Source: Rahnella variigena
GTDB lineage: Bacteria > Pseudomonadota > Gammaproteobacteria > Enterobacterales > Enterobacteriaceae
Direction of reading: 5' to 3'
NCBI RefSeq assembly: GCF_003610915.1
Contig: NZ_NSDJ01000001.1
Location: forward strand, 2,232,001-2,296,000
Length of the DNA: 64,000 nt
The notes under the pieces are model-generated. The model searched no databases. It was not told the DNA's origin and worked only from the letters and a program-made list of their open reading frames with translations. This document shows, in pieces, positions 43,270 to 51,753 of this stretch. Position 1 is the first letter of the stretch; each line of letters starts with the position of its first letter. The translations under genes and the position numbers were made by a program.

Positions 43270-44357
43270 GCGACCTCTTTCTGCTCAGTGCCGATGTGCT
43301 GGCGGGTTTTCATTAATGGCTGGATGTAACGGCCGAAGTTTTCAATGCCTTGCACAAAATCATCAAAGGTCAGCAGCACGCCGCCTGCGCCAGGCACGGT
43401 GTCGATTTCATCGAGCATTCTGGCGACGCTGGCGTAAGAACCCACCAGTGTGCCCATGTTGATATTGACCGCAGAAGTTGGATCAGCCATCTGGCGGACG
43501 TTGGTATCGGCTCCGGATTTGGTGTCTTTGCTGCTCTGATCGGTGAGCCACGCCAGCGCATCGGCATCGGCACCGTCTTTATATAACTCCCATTTGGCAC
43601 GGGCAGCGGCATCGGTTTCGTCGGCAATCACCATAAACAGGACATAAGAGGACACGTCGCGGTTTTCAGCTTCTGCCGCCGTTTTCATGCGCGCAGCGGT
43701 TGGCGCAAAGGCGGTCGGCGTGTTAACGCCTTTACCGAAGCAGAAGTTGAAGTCGGCGTGTTTGGCGGAGAACGCCATGCCGGCATCGCTCTGGCCTGCG
43801 CAGATCACTTTCATTTCGCTCTGCGGACGGGGGCTGACGCGGCAGTCGTCCATTTTGAAGAACTCGCCGTCGAGCGTGCAGTGGCCGGTGCCCCACAGGT
43901 CGCGCAGAACGCTGACGTATTCGGTCAGGTAGTCATAGCGGCGGGTGAAATAGTCGTCGCCCGGCCACATGCCCATTTGTTCGTATTCTGGTTTCTGCCA
44001 GCCGGTGACGACATTCACGCCGAAACGGCCATTAGAGATTGAGTCGATAGTGGCAGCCATGCGCGCCACGATCGCCGGAGGCATCACGAGCGTGGCGGCG
44101 GTGGCGTAAAGCTGGATGCGGGAGGTCACGGCGGCAAGACCGGCCATCAGCGTGAATGACTCCATGTTGTGTTCCCAAAATTCGGTTTTGCCACCGAAGC
44201 CGCGCAGTTTGATCATCGACAGCGCGAAATCGAAATGGTAGTGCTCCGCTTTCTGCACGATAGTTTTGTTCAGTTCGAAGGTCGGTTTGTACTGCGGCGC
44301 AGTTTCTGAAATTAACCAGCCGTTGTTGCCGATAGGAATAAAGACACCGATTTTCAT
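43266..44357 (-). CDS. rutA: Pyrimidine monooxygenase RutA
   Basis: The 363-residue luciferase-like flavin monooxygenase begins [22 protein letters not shown] and shows [26 protein letters not shown], typical of RutA. It opens the pyrimidine ring of uracil or thymine between N3 and C4 using reduced FMN from RutF. First gene of the operon; the 393-base gap before it carries sigma-54, NtrC-like and RutR sites. Confidence 0.94.
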   Translation of the reverse strand: MKIGVFIPIGNNGWLISETAPQYKPTFELNKTIVQKAEHYHFDFALSMIKLRGFGGKTEFWEHNMESFTLMAGLAAVTSRIQLYATAATLVMPPAIVARMAATIDSISNGRFGVNVVTGWQKPEYEQMGMWPGDDYFTRRYDYLTEYVSVLRDLWGTGHCTLDGEFFKMDDCRVSPRPQSEMKVICAGQSDAGMAFSAKHADFNFCFGKGVNTPTAFAPTAARMKTAAEAENRDVSSYVLFMVIADETDAAARAKWELYKDGADADALAWLTDQSSKDTKSGADTNVRQMADPTSAVNINMGTLVGSYASVARMLDEIDTVPGAGGVLLTFDDFVQGIENFGRYIQPLMKTRQHIGTEQKEVA

Positions 44358-44480
44358 AGCTCACCTCGATTGAAAATAATAAGTACCAAAACAAGGGCTT
44401 GCGAAAATCTCTGCGCGGCTTGAGTGCGTCCTGCGGGTTCCGAATTGCACCGTGCTGAAATCTCCTGACGGAAAGGTTAT

Positions 44481-44496
44481 TGCAAAGCGGATGCCA
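44481..44496 (-). promoter_or_regulatory. Sigma-54 promoter of the rut operon
   Basis: Read on the minus strand, TGGCATC-CGCT-TTGCA matches the sigma-54 pattern, with GG and GC separated by exactly ten bases. It lies 124 bases before the rutA start. It fits known nitrogen control of rut by NtrC in E. coli. Confidence 0.8.
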
Positions 44497-44568
44497 GTTT
44501 TTAAATCATGATGATTATCAGCAGGTTAAAAACAAGTCCGAAATTTTGGTGGAGCAAACGGTCTGTTT

Positions 44569-44584
44569 CAGACCATCTGGTCAA
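44569..44584. promoter_or_regulatory. RutR operator
   Basis: CAGACCATCTGGTCAA matches the RutR consensus TTGACCA-NN-TGGTCAA except the first two bases. It sits between the sigma-54 promoter of rutA and rutR, so it can control both. Confidence 0.85.
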
Positions 44585-44612
44585 AAATAACTGCACGTTT
44601 ATCAGGCAGGAT

Positions 44613-44629
44613 TGAGCATAAATGGTGCA
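44613..44629. promoter_or_regulatory. NtrC-like enhancer site
   Basis: TGAGCATAAATGGTGCA has a perfect right half (AAATGGTGCA) of the NtrC site and a poor left half. It is about 120 bases upstream of the sigma-54 promoter, a usual enhancer distance. A further TGCAC is at 44592. The rest of the gap 44358-44750 shows nothing clear. Confidence 0.6.
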
Positions 44630-44750
44630 AAATTGTTAAATTTATAATCCTTAGTGGTTACGTATTAATGTTGTCAGTGTTACTTCCATCATCGGGGTGC
44701 ATAGCGATAGTCGCCTGTAGCGCCATTTGCTATGATTTCAGCCTTGCTGT

Positions 44751-45458
44751 TTGTCTCAGGGAGACGTTGTGAAGCCATTGGTCGAACCTCCGCAGCCTGC
44801 CGCCGGAGAGAAAAAATCCCGTCATACGGCGGCGAAAACCCCGACGCGTCGCTCGCGGGCGGTCGCTGCCAAGCGTGGCAATATCATGGCGGCAGCGCTG
44901 GAATTCTTTTCGTTGTACGGCATTCATGGCACCAGTCTGGATCAGGTTGCCGAGCGCGCCGATGTGTCCAAAACCAACCTGCTGTATTACTTCCCGTCAA
45001 AAGAAGATTTGTATATTGCGGTACTGAAAGGGCTGCTGGATATCTGGCTGGCGCCGCTAAAAGCATTGCAGTCTGATCAGCATCCGCTGGAAGCGATACG
45101 CGAATATATCCGCCTGAAACTGTGTGTATCCCGTGACCATCCGCAGGCATCGCGGCTGTTTTGTCTGGAGATGGTGCAGGGCGCGCCGTTACTGAAACAG
45201 GAACTGGGCGGCAGCCTGAAAACGCTGGTGGAAGATAAATCGGATGTTATTCGCGGCTGGATCAAAGATGAGCTGATCGCACCGGTTGATCCGATGCAGC
45301 TGATTTTTATGCTGTGGGCAACCACCCAGCATTATGCGGACTTTGGCGTACAGGTTGAGGCTATCACCGGTAAAACGCTCAGCGATCCTGAGTTTTTTGA
45401 ACAGACGGTGAATAACGTGCAGCACATTATTACCGAAGGCATTCAGCTTCGGGCTTAA
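44751..45458 (+). CDS. rutR: TetR-family pyrimidine regulator RutR
   Basis: The 235 residues include the RutR DNA-binding domain (FFSLYGIHGTSLDQVAERADVSKTNLLYYFPSKEDLYIAVLKGLLD) and ligand domain (FCLEMVQGAPLLKQELGGSLKTL; LWATTQHYADF). RutR binds uracil or thymine and then leaves the rut promoter. E. coli RutR has 212 residues; here about 22 extra Pro/Lys-rich residues precede RSRAVAAKRG. TTG 44751 gives MSQGDVV, like the E. coli start MTQGAV, but GTG 44769 has the better ribosome site (GGGAG). Confidence 0.92.
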   Translation: MSQGDVVKPLVEPPQPAAGEKKSRHTAAKTPTRRSRAVAAKRGNIMAAALEFFSLYGIHGTSLDQVAERADVSKTNLLYYFPSKEDLYIAVLKGLLDIWLAPLKALQSDQHPLEAIREYIRLKLCVSRDHPQASRLFCLEMVQGAPLLKQELGGSLKTLVEDKSDVIRGWIKDELIAPVDPMQLIFMLWATTQHYADFGVQVEAITGKTLSDPEFFEQTVNNVQHIITEGIQLRA

Positions 45459-45468
45459 AGAGGTCAGG

Positions 45469-46458
45469 ATGGATTCGGTTTCTCAGTTTGTATTGGGCGC
45501 GGCGGTCGGTATCGCGGTGATGGGCAAACGCGCGCCGGTGTGGAAATCCGCGCTGGCCGGTGCAGTCTGCGGTACGTTGCCCGATCTGGATGTGTTTTAC
45601 GATCACGGTGACGCCATCAGTAATATGACGATGCACCGCACTGAAACTCATGCGCTGTTGTATCTGACGTTGATTTCACCGCTGCTGGCCTGGCTGATGG
45701 CAAAACTGCTCAGCGGCGGGCGGCATTTCAAACACTGGTGGGGCGCGGTCTGGCTGGCGCTGATCACCCATCCGCTGCTGGACTTAATGACCGTTTACGG
45801 TACGCAGCTCGGATTACCTTTCACAAACTATCCGTTTGCGGTCGGCAGCATTTTCATCGTCGATCCGCTGTATACCTTACCGCTGATCATCGGCGTCGGG
45901 CTGGCGCTGTACCGCGAGCAACAGCGCGGGATCACGTGGAATAACGTGCTGCTGGGGGTGAGTTGTCTGTATCTGGCCTGTACCGCTTTCGAGCAACACC
46001 AGGTGACGCGGCATGTTGGCGAGGAATTACAACGCCAGAATATCGAAAGCACGCAGGTGCTGGTCACGCCGACGCCGCTCAATTCACTGGTATGGCGCGT
46101 GGTGGTGATGAATAAGGACAGCTACGGCGAAGGATTCACCTCGCTGTTGCATCCGGATTCACCGATCCGTTTTCGCTTTTATCCGCGCGGCGAAGCGTTA
46201 TACGAGGCGCATAAAGATAATGCGTTTCTGGCGCGCGTCGCCTGGTTCAGCCACGGTTTCTTCAGCGTAAAAGAGCAGGGCGGCCACATTCTGGTCAGCG
46301 ATTTACGCATGGGACAGGAACCGGATTACACCTTTGTGTTTGATCTCGGCGAAATGAAACCCGGTATGCCGCCAGAACTGCCGGTGAAAGTGGCATCCGC
46401 CAGACCGTCCGCCAGAAAAATGCTGGATCAGTTCTGGCAGGCGCTTGAAGTGGAGTAA
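45469..46458 (+). CDS. Membrane-bound metal-dependent hydrolase-like protein (DUF457/YbcI type)
   Basis: The 329-residue protein has four or more membrane helices. The N-terminal half shows the DUF457 pattern: FVLGAAVGIAVMG, GTLPDLDVF, MHRTETHALLYL and LITHPLLDLMTVYGTQLG, where Asp and His residues could bind metal. The second half is soluble. It starts ten bases after rutR and may be co-transcribed with it. The biochemical role is unknown; the family annotation of hydrolase is by motif only. Confidence 0.78.
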   Translation: MDSVSQFVLGAAVGIAVMGKRAPVWKSALAGAVCGTLPDLDVFYDHGDAISNMTMHRTETHALLYLTLISPLLAWLMAKLLSGGRHFKHWWGAVWLALITHPLLDLMTVYGTQLGLPFTNYPFAVGSIFIVDPLYTLPLIIGVGLALYREQQRGITWNNVLLGVSCLYLACTAFEQHQVTRHVGEELQRQNIESTQVLVTPTPLNSLVWRVVVMNKDSYGEGFTSLLHPDSPIRFRFYPRGEALYEAHKDNAFLARVAWFSHGFFSVKEQGGHILVSDLRMGQEPDYTFVFDLGEMKPGMPPELPVKVASARPSARKMLDQFWQALEVE

Positions 46459-46489
46459 TCCGCAATAAAGTGAAAGGAGCCGTGTGGCG

Positions 46490-46607
46490 GATACCAGTCA
46501 CTTATGGAAATGAGGCCCGTGAATTCGGGCCTTCAATGAAGCAAACAGTACTACAAGTCTGATTCCTTCGTTACTTAGAAGCACAGAAATGAATTTGTAT
46601 TCATAAA
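46490..46607. repeat. 118-bp direct repeat, left copy, with remnant of an immunity gene end
   Basis: It matches 48490-48607 over 118 bases with four mismatches; the two copies are exactly 2000 bp apart. The first bases continue a frame ADTSHLWK-stop, closely like the immunity protein end SDASHLRK-stop, so this copy holds the last codons of a lost immunity gene. An AGGCCCG/CGGGCCT hairpin (46513-46532) follows. Confidence 0.85.
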
Positions 46608-46650
46608 TGGCTTAATTAAACGGTTGGCATCAGGCTTGAACCCCATTTTT

Positions 46651-47142
46651 TTATGAACGGTCATTCCATTCATCGGTGTACTTTACATTCCCATCTACGT
46701 AATGCCATGTAATCTTGTTATACATCATCGACACTGATTCCATGTGATTAATCTGTGAATTTCCGGCAATTTTAGCGTTTGGCATGCCTGGATTCACGCC
46801 GGTAATTTTGACGCCTTCAATTGTCATAATAAAATAAACCTCCTCTTGGCCTGCATCATTGATTCGATACCAGCGTATCTCAGCAGACTTCAAGGTCTGT
46901 CCTTTAGCGACAGCCTTATAAAGATATGGACTCGACGAATCGAACTCCTTTTCAAACATCATCGGTGAATGAGACCGGGTGCCTGTAATATTTCCGCTAC
47001 GGGTATCAACAGGAATATTCAATCCGTGGTTAAATCCGAGGATCTCAATGCTACCCTCTCGGCCATTCACGTCTACAGAACCTTTAATCGCAGCACCACC
47101 ATCATCATAAATCCACATGTAAGCTGGAATAGGCATTTTCAT
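46651..47142 (-). CDS. hcp: Hcp-family type VI secretion protein
   Basis: The 163 residues follow the Hcp plan: MPIPAYMWIYDDGGAAIKGSVDVNGREGSIEILGFNHGL at the start, HSPMMFEKEFDSSSPYLYKAVAKGQTLKSAEIRWYRI in the middle, and NHMESVSMMYNKITWHYVDGN near the end. Hcp forms the ring-stacked tube of the T6SS and carries small effectors in its lumen. Here it is an orphan copy with no T6SS structural genes nearby. It diverges from the effector-immunity pair with which it shares an AT-rich block. Confidence 0.9.
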   Translation of the reverse strand: MKMPIPAYMWIYDDGGAAIKGSVDVNGREGSIEILGFNHGLNIPVDTRSGNITGTRSHSPMMFEKEFDSSSPYLYKAVAKGQTLKSAEIRWYRINDAGQEEVYFIMTIEGVKITGVNPGMPNAKIAGNSQINHMESVSMMYNKITWHYVDGNVKYTDEWNDRS

Positions 47143-47480
47143 AAATCCATTTTAATGAATGAGGTGCTACCTTATACCTGTATATTTTCGCCGGCAATTA
47201 ATTGGGTAGTAAAAGCAGAATTTTAAGAAGTTTATTATTGAGATCCAAGCGTGATTAGTGGTGCCCAATAGGGGAGGGATATTTAATGAGTGGTTGCACA
47301 TCCTTTACAAGAGATGCGCTGTATACGCCGCAGGGTGTATTCAGTGAACAGTTAAATTAATTAAGTAAGTTGCTCAATCGGCAGAATGCGTCTTGCGAAA
47401 TGTCTATGCACGAAACTCCTACTATTTATCTTTTTAGGGATGTAATATTGCCAGCTAAGTGAAATTATTGGATGAATATA
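47143..47480. other. AT-rich gap between hcp and the effector gene
   Basis: The 338 bases hold the divergent start regions. One short frame, 47286-47360, codes for 24 residues (MSGCTSFTRDALYTPQGVFSEQLN) with a good ribosome site (GGGAGGGA, six bases before ATG). It could be a leader peptide or the start of a lost gene. Otherwise nothing is recognised. Confidence 0.4.
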
Positions 47481-47993
47481 ATGGCTTTGCAAGGGAAGTT
47501 TGTGATCAATAATGCGGATTATTCTCCTTTGACTTTCCCGGGCGTGGGTACATTCCTGGCGTTTTCTGGCGAGGGTGCCTATCGAAATCGTGGGGGCTGC
47601 GGAAGAGTTGCTGGCAGCGGCCCTCTTCCCGCAGGAAATTATTACATTGTTGAAAGGCCAAAGGGTAGTATCAAAAATAGAATAAGAGCCTGGGGCGTGG
47701 ATACTTATAAAAGCACATTCTATTATCACGTTGACCACAGTGAATGGTTTGCTTTATATCGAGACGATATGTTAACAGATGATGGGACTATGATTGAAGG
47801 CGTGGGACGCGGCGGTTTCAGGTTGCACCCTGGGCAAATATCTGAAGGATGTATCACACTGGCTCATCAGTGTGATTTCGCAATGCTGAGAGACGCTTTA
47901 TTGCGGACAACCATGGTAGAAGTCCCCTGTATGAAGCACTTAATGGCATATGGAACAATTGAGGTGATCGCCAATGGCAGCATATGTCCTTAA
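47481..47993 (+). CDS. Tlde1-like T6SS effector (DUF2778, L,D-transpeptidase-like)
   Basis: From ATG 47481 (MALQGKFVINNADYSPLTF) the protein has 170 residues. It contains the DUF2778 pattern GVGTFLAFSGEGAYRN, GPLPAGNYYIVERP and the catalytic motif GFRLHPGQISEGCITL, with His near 116 and Cys near 124. Tlde1 effectors act in the target periplasm, cutting or exchanging D-amino acids on tetrapeptide stems of peptidoglycan. There is no signal peptide, as expected for delivery through Hcp. The gene overlaps the following immunity gene by 20 bases. Confidence 0.87.
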   Translation: MALQGKFVINNADYSPLTFPGVGTFLAFSGEGAYRNRGGCGRVAGSGPLPAGNYYIVERPKGSIKNRIRAWGVDTYKSTFYYHVDHSEWFALYRDDMLTDDGTMIEGVGRGGFRLHPGQISEGCITLAHQCDFAMLRDALLRTTMVEVPCMKHLMAYGTIEVIANGSICP

Positions 47994-48513
47994 AGGACTG
48001 CGGGTTTTGGGGTTCCTGACTCTATTCTTTATCAGTTCGAAAATTTACTTTTTTATCTATGGTGATACAGCAATATTAAATGAAAATACAGCATTTCTGA
48101 TTGCTAGGTTTTTCAATAATAATCCTACGCCAGAAGATGTTTATGCCATCTCTGACTATGCAGTTCTGGTTATCAATATTATCGTGGCAATTGTTGTGTA
48201 TTCTGTGGGTATGAATTTAATTCAAATAAAAAGTTTAGTAGGGAAGGGGGGTTCTCAGCACATTGCGAGTATAGCGAAAGGGATAGCACTCAGAATTTTG
48301 AAGGTGGTTTCAGTGATTGGCCTTTTCGCGCTGTTCCTTTGTTGCATCGATTATGACCGATTTGTCTCGCCTGACGCGGAATATGGTCCTGCATTGGTAT
48401 TTGCAATTACAACCTTTCTTACACTGACGAGTTATGGTTTGTTCGTTTATATGTTGCGTAGGTTTATGAGGAAAAAGAGGCCTGAGTCTGATGCCAGTCA
48501 TTTAAGGAAATGA
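47974..48513 (+). CDS. Probable immunity protein for the Tlde1-like effector
   Basis: The 179-residue membrane protein has four hydrophobic segments (about residues 8-30, 60-85, 108-128, 140-160) and a basic C-terminus (RRFMRKKRPESDASHLRK). GAGGTGATC precedes its ATG, 20 bases inside the effector gene, the usual coupling of effector and immunity genes. Known Tlde1 immunity proteins are membrane or periplasmic. Its last codons lie inside the 118-bp repeat. Identity is inferred from position and topology. Confidence 0.72.
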   Translation: MAAYVLKGLRVLGFLTLFFISSKIYFFIYGDTAILNENTAFLIARFFNNNPTPEDVYAISDYAVLVINIIVAIVVYSVGMNLIQIKSLVGKGGSQHIASIAKGIALRILKVVSVIGLFALFLCCIDYDRFVSPDAEYGPALVFAITTFLTLTSYGLFVYMLRRFMRKKRPESDASHLRK

Positions 48514-48607
48514 GGCCCGTGAATTCGGGCCTTCAATGAAGCAAACAGCACTACAAGTCTGATTCCTTCGTTACTTAGAAGCACAGAAATGAATTTGTAT
48601 TCATAAA
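48490..48607. repeat. 118-bp direct repeat, right copy
   Basis: This is the partner of 46490-46607 (four mismatches). It includes the last eight codons of the immunity gene, the GGCCCG/CGGGCC hairpin and about 75 bases of AT-rich sequence. Recombination between the copies would remove exactly 2 kb: hcp, effector and immunity genes. Confidence 0.85.
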
Positions 48608-48670
48608 CGTGTTTAAGTGACGGGCATTAGCCAGGTGGCTCTTCTTTCAATCCCGTCTTATATCAATCAT

Positions 48671-50071
48671 TCAGACTTTGCGGCTGCGGCAGCGCAACCA
48701 GTAACCAATCCCCAGCACCACAAACCACAACGGCGTGACGAGAAGCGCCTGACGGGTGTCATCCTGTAAGGTCAGCAGCACCAGAACGAAGGCAAAGAAT
48801 GCCATACAGACCCAGCACATCAGTTTACCGAGTGGCATTTTGTAGATGGATGCTTCGTGCAGTTGAGGGCGTTGACGGCGATAGACCAGATAAGAGCAAA
48901 GAATGATGGTCCAGACGAACATAAACAGAATCGCCGAAACGGTCGTGACCAGCGTGAAGACCGTCACCACGTTTGGGATCAGGTAAATCAGCACCACACC
49001 GCCGAGCAGGCAGATGCAGGAGAAGGTCAGGCCGTTTGACGGCACCGCGCGGGAAGAGAGTTTACCGAACGCTTTCGGCGCATTGCCTTCCTGTGCCAGT
49101 CCAAACAACATGCGGCTGGTGGAGAACACGCCGCTGTTAGCGGAAGAGGCCGCCGAAGTCAGCACCACAAAGTTGATAATGCTCGCCGCCGCGGGGAGAC
49201 CGGCCAGCACGAACAGTTCAACGAACGGGCTTTTATCCGCAACTACGTGGCTCCACGGTGTGACGGACATAATCATGATCAGCGAGAAAACGTAGAACAT
49301 GATGATGCGCAGCGGAATGGCATTAATCGCGCGCGGCAGGGACTTCTGCGGATCTTTGGTTTCGGCGGCAGTAGTGCCCACCAGCTCGATTCCGACAAAC
49401 GCGAACACTGCTATCTGGAAACCGGCAAAGAAGCCGCTGACGCCTTTCGGGAAGAATCCGCCGTCATTCCATAGATTGCTGAAGGAGGCGACGGTGCCTG
49501 CTGGAGTCTGGAAGTGTGTCAGCACCATCACCAGTCCGGCAATAATCAGCCCGACAATGGCGACGATTTTGATCATCGCAAACCAGAATTCCATCTCACC
49601 GAACATTTTCACCGTGGCAAGATTCAGGCTGAGCAGCACCAGAACGCAGAGCAGGGAGGCGATCCATTGCGAGAGGCCGGGGAACCAGAATTGTGCGTAG
49701 GCGGTAATTGCCACGACATCTGCGATGCCGGTCACCACCCAGCAGAACCAGTAGGTCCAGCCGGTGAAATAGCCGGCCCACGGACCCAGCAGGTCGGCGG
49801 CAAAATCGCTGAAAGATTTGTATTCGAGGTTGGACAGTAAGAGTTCGCCCATCGCACGCATGACGAAAAACAGCATAAAGCCGATGATCATGTAGACGAA
49901 GATGATGGACGGACCGGCGAGGCTGATGGTTTTGCCTGAGCCCATAAACAGGCCGGTACCGATAGCGCCACCGATGGCGATAAGCTGGATATGGCGGTTG
50001 GAGAGATTTCGCCGCAGACCTTCAGCGCTCTCTTCCTCCGGCCGGGCGAGGATTTTTGACTCTTCTTGCAT
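48671..50071 (-). CDS. cycA: D-Serine/D-alanine/glycine:H+ symporter CycA
   Basis: ATG 50071 (MQEESKIL) follows AGGAA; the frame is open to 50125. The 466 residues form twelve membrane segments of the amino-acid permease family, with the CycA-type N-terminus LRRNLSNRHIQLIAIGGAIGTGLFMGSGKTI and VGIELVGTTAAETKDPQKSLPRAINAIPLRI. It takes up D-serine, D-alanine and glycine. Confidence 0.92.
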   Translation of the reverse strand: MQEESKILARPEEESAEGLRRNLSNRHIQLIAIGGAIGTGLFMGSGKTISLAGPSIIFVYMIIGFMLFFVMRAMGELLLSNLEYKSFSDFAADLLGPWAGYFTGWTYWFCWVVTGIADVVAITAYAQFWFPGLSQWIASLLCVLVLLSLNLATVKMFGEMEFWFAMIKIVAIVGLIIAGLVMVLTHFQTPAGTVASFSNLWNDGGFFPKGVSGFFAGFQIAVFAFVGIELVGTTAAETKDPQKSLPRAINAIPLRIIMFYVFSLIMIMSVTPWSHVVADKSPFVELFVLAGLPAAASIINFVVLTSAASSANSGVFSTSRMLFGLAQEGNAPKAFGKLSSRAVPSNGLTFSCICLLGGVVLIYLIPNVVTVFTLVTTVSAILFMFVWTIILCSYLVYRRQRPQLHEASIYKMPLGKLMCWVCMAFFAFVLVLLTLQDDTRQALLVTPLWFVVLGIGYWLRCRSRKV

Positions 50072-50442
50072 GTTGTATAGATTCCTGTTTTTTGTTTTCT
50101 GCGTATGAACTCCGCCATATCGCATTCATTTACGGCAATTATTCGAGCTCTGAGGCTCTTATATCATCTCAGCTGGAACGACAGCCGGAGTGAGTGATTG
50201 TAATAATAATGTTAATTTCGAATATGTTATAACCGACATGAAAAATGCCAGCCAGGGTAAATGTATCGTAATTTTTACATAGTGGATAACTGAGTGTTAA
50301 TTAATCAGGTGTGAGCTGAAGGGGAAGAATAATACCTTTTTTTGGTGTGATGAGCTTCACAAATATTTACCGGAAAGACGGTAAAAAAAGTAAGGGTAAG
50401 CGTTTGACATCATCAGGATAGAGGAGAATAATTCGTCCCGTT
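50072..50442. promoter_or_regulatory. Gap between cycA and tRNA-Lys with the tRNA promoter
   Basis: The 371 bases are AT-rich and hold no gene. The tRNA promoter is clear: TTGACA (50404-50409), 17 bases, AATAAT (50427-50432), then a GC-rich discriminator. The cycA promoter is not obvious among many A/T-rich hexamers near 50200-50260. Confidence 0.7.
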
Positions 50443-50518
50443 GGGTCGTTAGCTCAGTCGGTAGAGCAGTTGACTCTTAATCAATTGGTCGGCGGTTCGA
50501 ACCCGCCACGACCCACCA
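50443..50518 (+). tRNA. tRNA-Lys (anticodon CTT)
   Basis: The 76 bases fold as a complete cloverleaf: acceptor GGGTCGT/ACGACCC, D arm GCTC/GAGC, anticodon stem GTTGA/TCAAT with loop CTCTTAA, T arm GGCGG-TTCGAAC-CCGCC and encoded CCA. The anticodon CTT reads AAG. The usual E. coli tRNA-Lys has TTT. Confidence 0.95.
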
Positions 50519-50801
50519 ACAATTCGCAAGCCCTTGCATTATCTCCTGCAGTTTTAATTCTTCTTTCAGTATTACGTAATACGTTCTCCGCCAGAAAATA
50601 TAAGCCAGAGATAAAAGAACGCCTTTTGTTCTCAGAAGGTTTTTGTTCTTAAAAAAATCGATGAAGTTTTGTTTTTAAATTAACCAGCAAGTTGGGATTA
50701 TTCACACAAGCCTTAACGGCTGTAATGACTGAATGATTATGGAGGAGTCAGGCCCCTGAATGAGGCCAGAATATGTTAGGGCGAGGTGATGCAGGAGTAT
50801 A

Positions 50802-51050
50802 TCAATACATAATAGTCGTATTGGGAGTCTTACCATTCTTTAGCTGTTTTTGCACCCGCATGCACAAGCTGAAAATCAGCAGATGAACATGGGTGATAAA
50901 AGTACGTTCTTCAGAAAACTGACTGCTGCGTAAAACGACCGTTTCGGAACGGTTCTGTTTGGCAACCAGCAGCTCAATCCCTTTTTCACGAAATTCGTCT
51001 TCGTATGCCTTAACTATCCCTGCGGGAGCGATGAGTGTGTAACTGTACAT
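50802..51050 (-). CDS. Hypothetical protein
   Basis: From ATG 51050, with AGGA upstream, an 82-residue protein starts MYSYTLIAPAGIVKAYEDEFREKGIELLVAKQN. A later stretch THVHLLIFSLCMRVQKQLKNG is partly hydrophobic. I do not recognise a family. The 283-base gap between it and tRNA-Lys holds a perfect palindrome GTATTACGTAATAC (50569-50582) but no gene. Confidence 0.5.
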   Translation of the reverse strand: MYSYTLIAPAGIVKAYEDEFREKGIELLVAKQNRSETVVLRSSQFSEERTFITHVHLLIFSLCMRVQKQLKNGKTPNTTIMY

Positions 51051-51277
51051 AATCATTCCTGACACTGAGTTGAACATCTGATCGGATAAATCTGATTAAG
51101 AATATCAAATACGACCTGATAACTATTAGCAATTCGGGTGATGGTTTTTTATACGGATGTCACAAATCAGCACGACTTTTAAGAAGTCCGGACACTTCAC
51201 CGGTTGCCGGTACAGGTTTTTTGTTGCCCGTTGCGCGCACGCTGCTATCATTCGTTCATAAACTCAGGGAGATAACG

Positions 51278-51697
51278 ATGAAAAAAACACTGGTGGCCTT
51301 GGCTGCTTTATTTTTAGCCGGGTGTGCGAGTAATCCTTATGAACCGACGCTTCAGGTTAAATCAACCTACGCCAATGCCAGCGCGGTTGCGCCAGAAGGG
51401 CAAACGCATATCCGTTTGCATCGGTTAGAACAATCTTCAATGGTGCCGTTTGAGAAGACCTGCCCGCTGCTGGTGATTCTGGACGGAAAGACAATCGCCA
51501 CTCTGCATTTCAATCAATATGTGGATTTGAATGTGCCAAACGGTATGCGCAAGATTGAAGTGCGGATTGCCTGTGCGCTGACCAAAACCACCGGCTCGAT
51601 CACGGTCGATGCGAACGGGAAAAACATCAGTCTGGAAACCGACCGTAGTTTCTTCGGAACCTACAATATCCGGCCTGAGGGCAGCACTAATAAGTAA
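51278..51697 (+). CDS. Small lipoprotein
   Basis: ATG 51278 (MKKTLVALAALFLAGC) follows GGGAGAT; the frame is open to 51221. It has 139 residues with a lipobox LAGC at residue 16. The mature part resembles a small beta-sandwich (GQTHIRLHRLEQSSMVPFEKTCPLLVILDGKTIATL; ISLETDRSF), with two further cysteines (TCPLL, IACAL). It is probably anchored in the outer membrane. Function unknown. Confidence 0.75.
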   Translation: MKKTLVALAALFLAGCASNPYEPTLQVKSTYANASAVAPEGQTHIRLHRLEQSSMVPFEKTCPLLVILDGKTIATLHFNQYVDLNVPNGMRKIEVRIACALTKTTGSITVDANGKNISLETDRSFFGTYNIRPEGSTNK

Positions 51698-51704
51698 TAA
51701 AATA

Positions 51705-51730
51705 AAAAACCCGCGAAAGCGGGTTTTTTA
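51705..51730. terminator. Bidirectional terminator
   Basis: AACCCGC pairs with GCGGGTT around a GAAA tetraloop. It is flanked by A-run and T-run, so it ends both the lipoprotein gene and the EAL gene from the opposite strand. Confidence 0.92.
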
Positions 51731-51753
51731 TTGTCAGCCATTCGTCTGCATTT

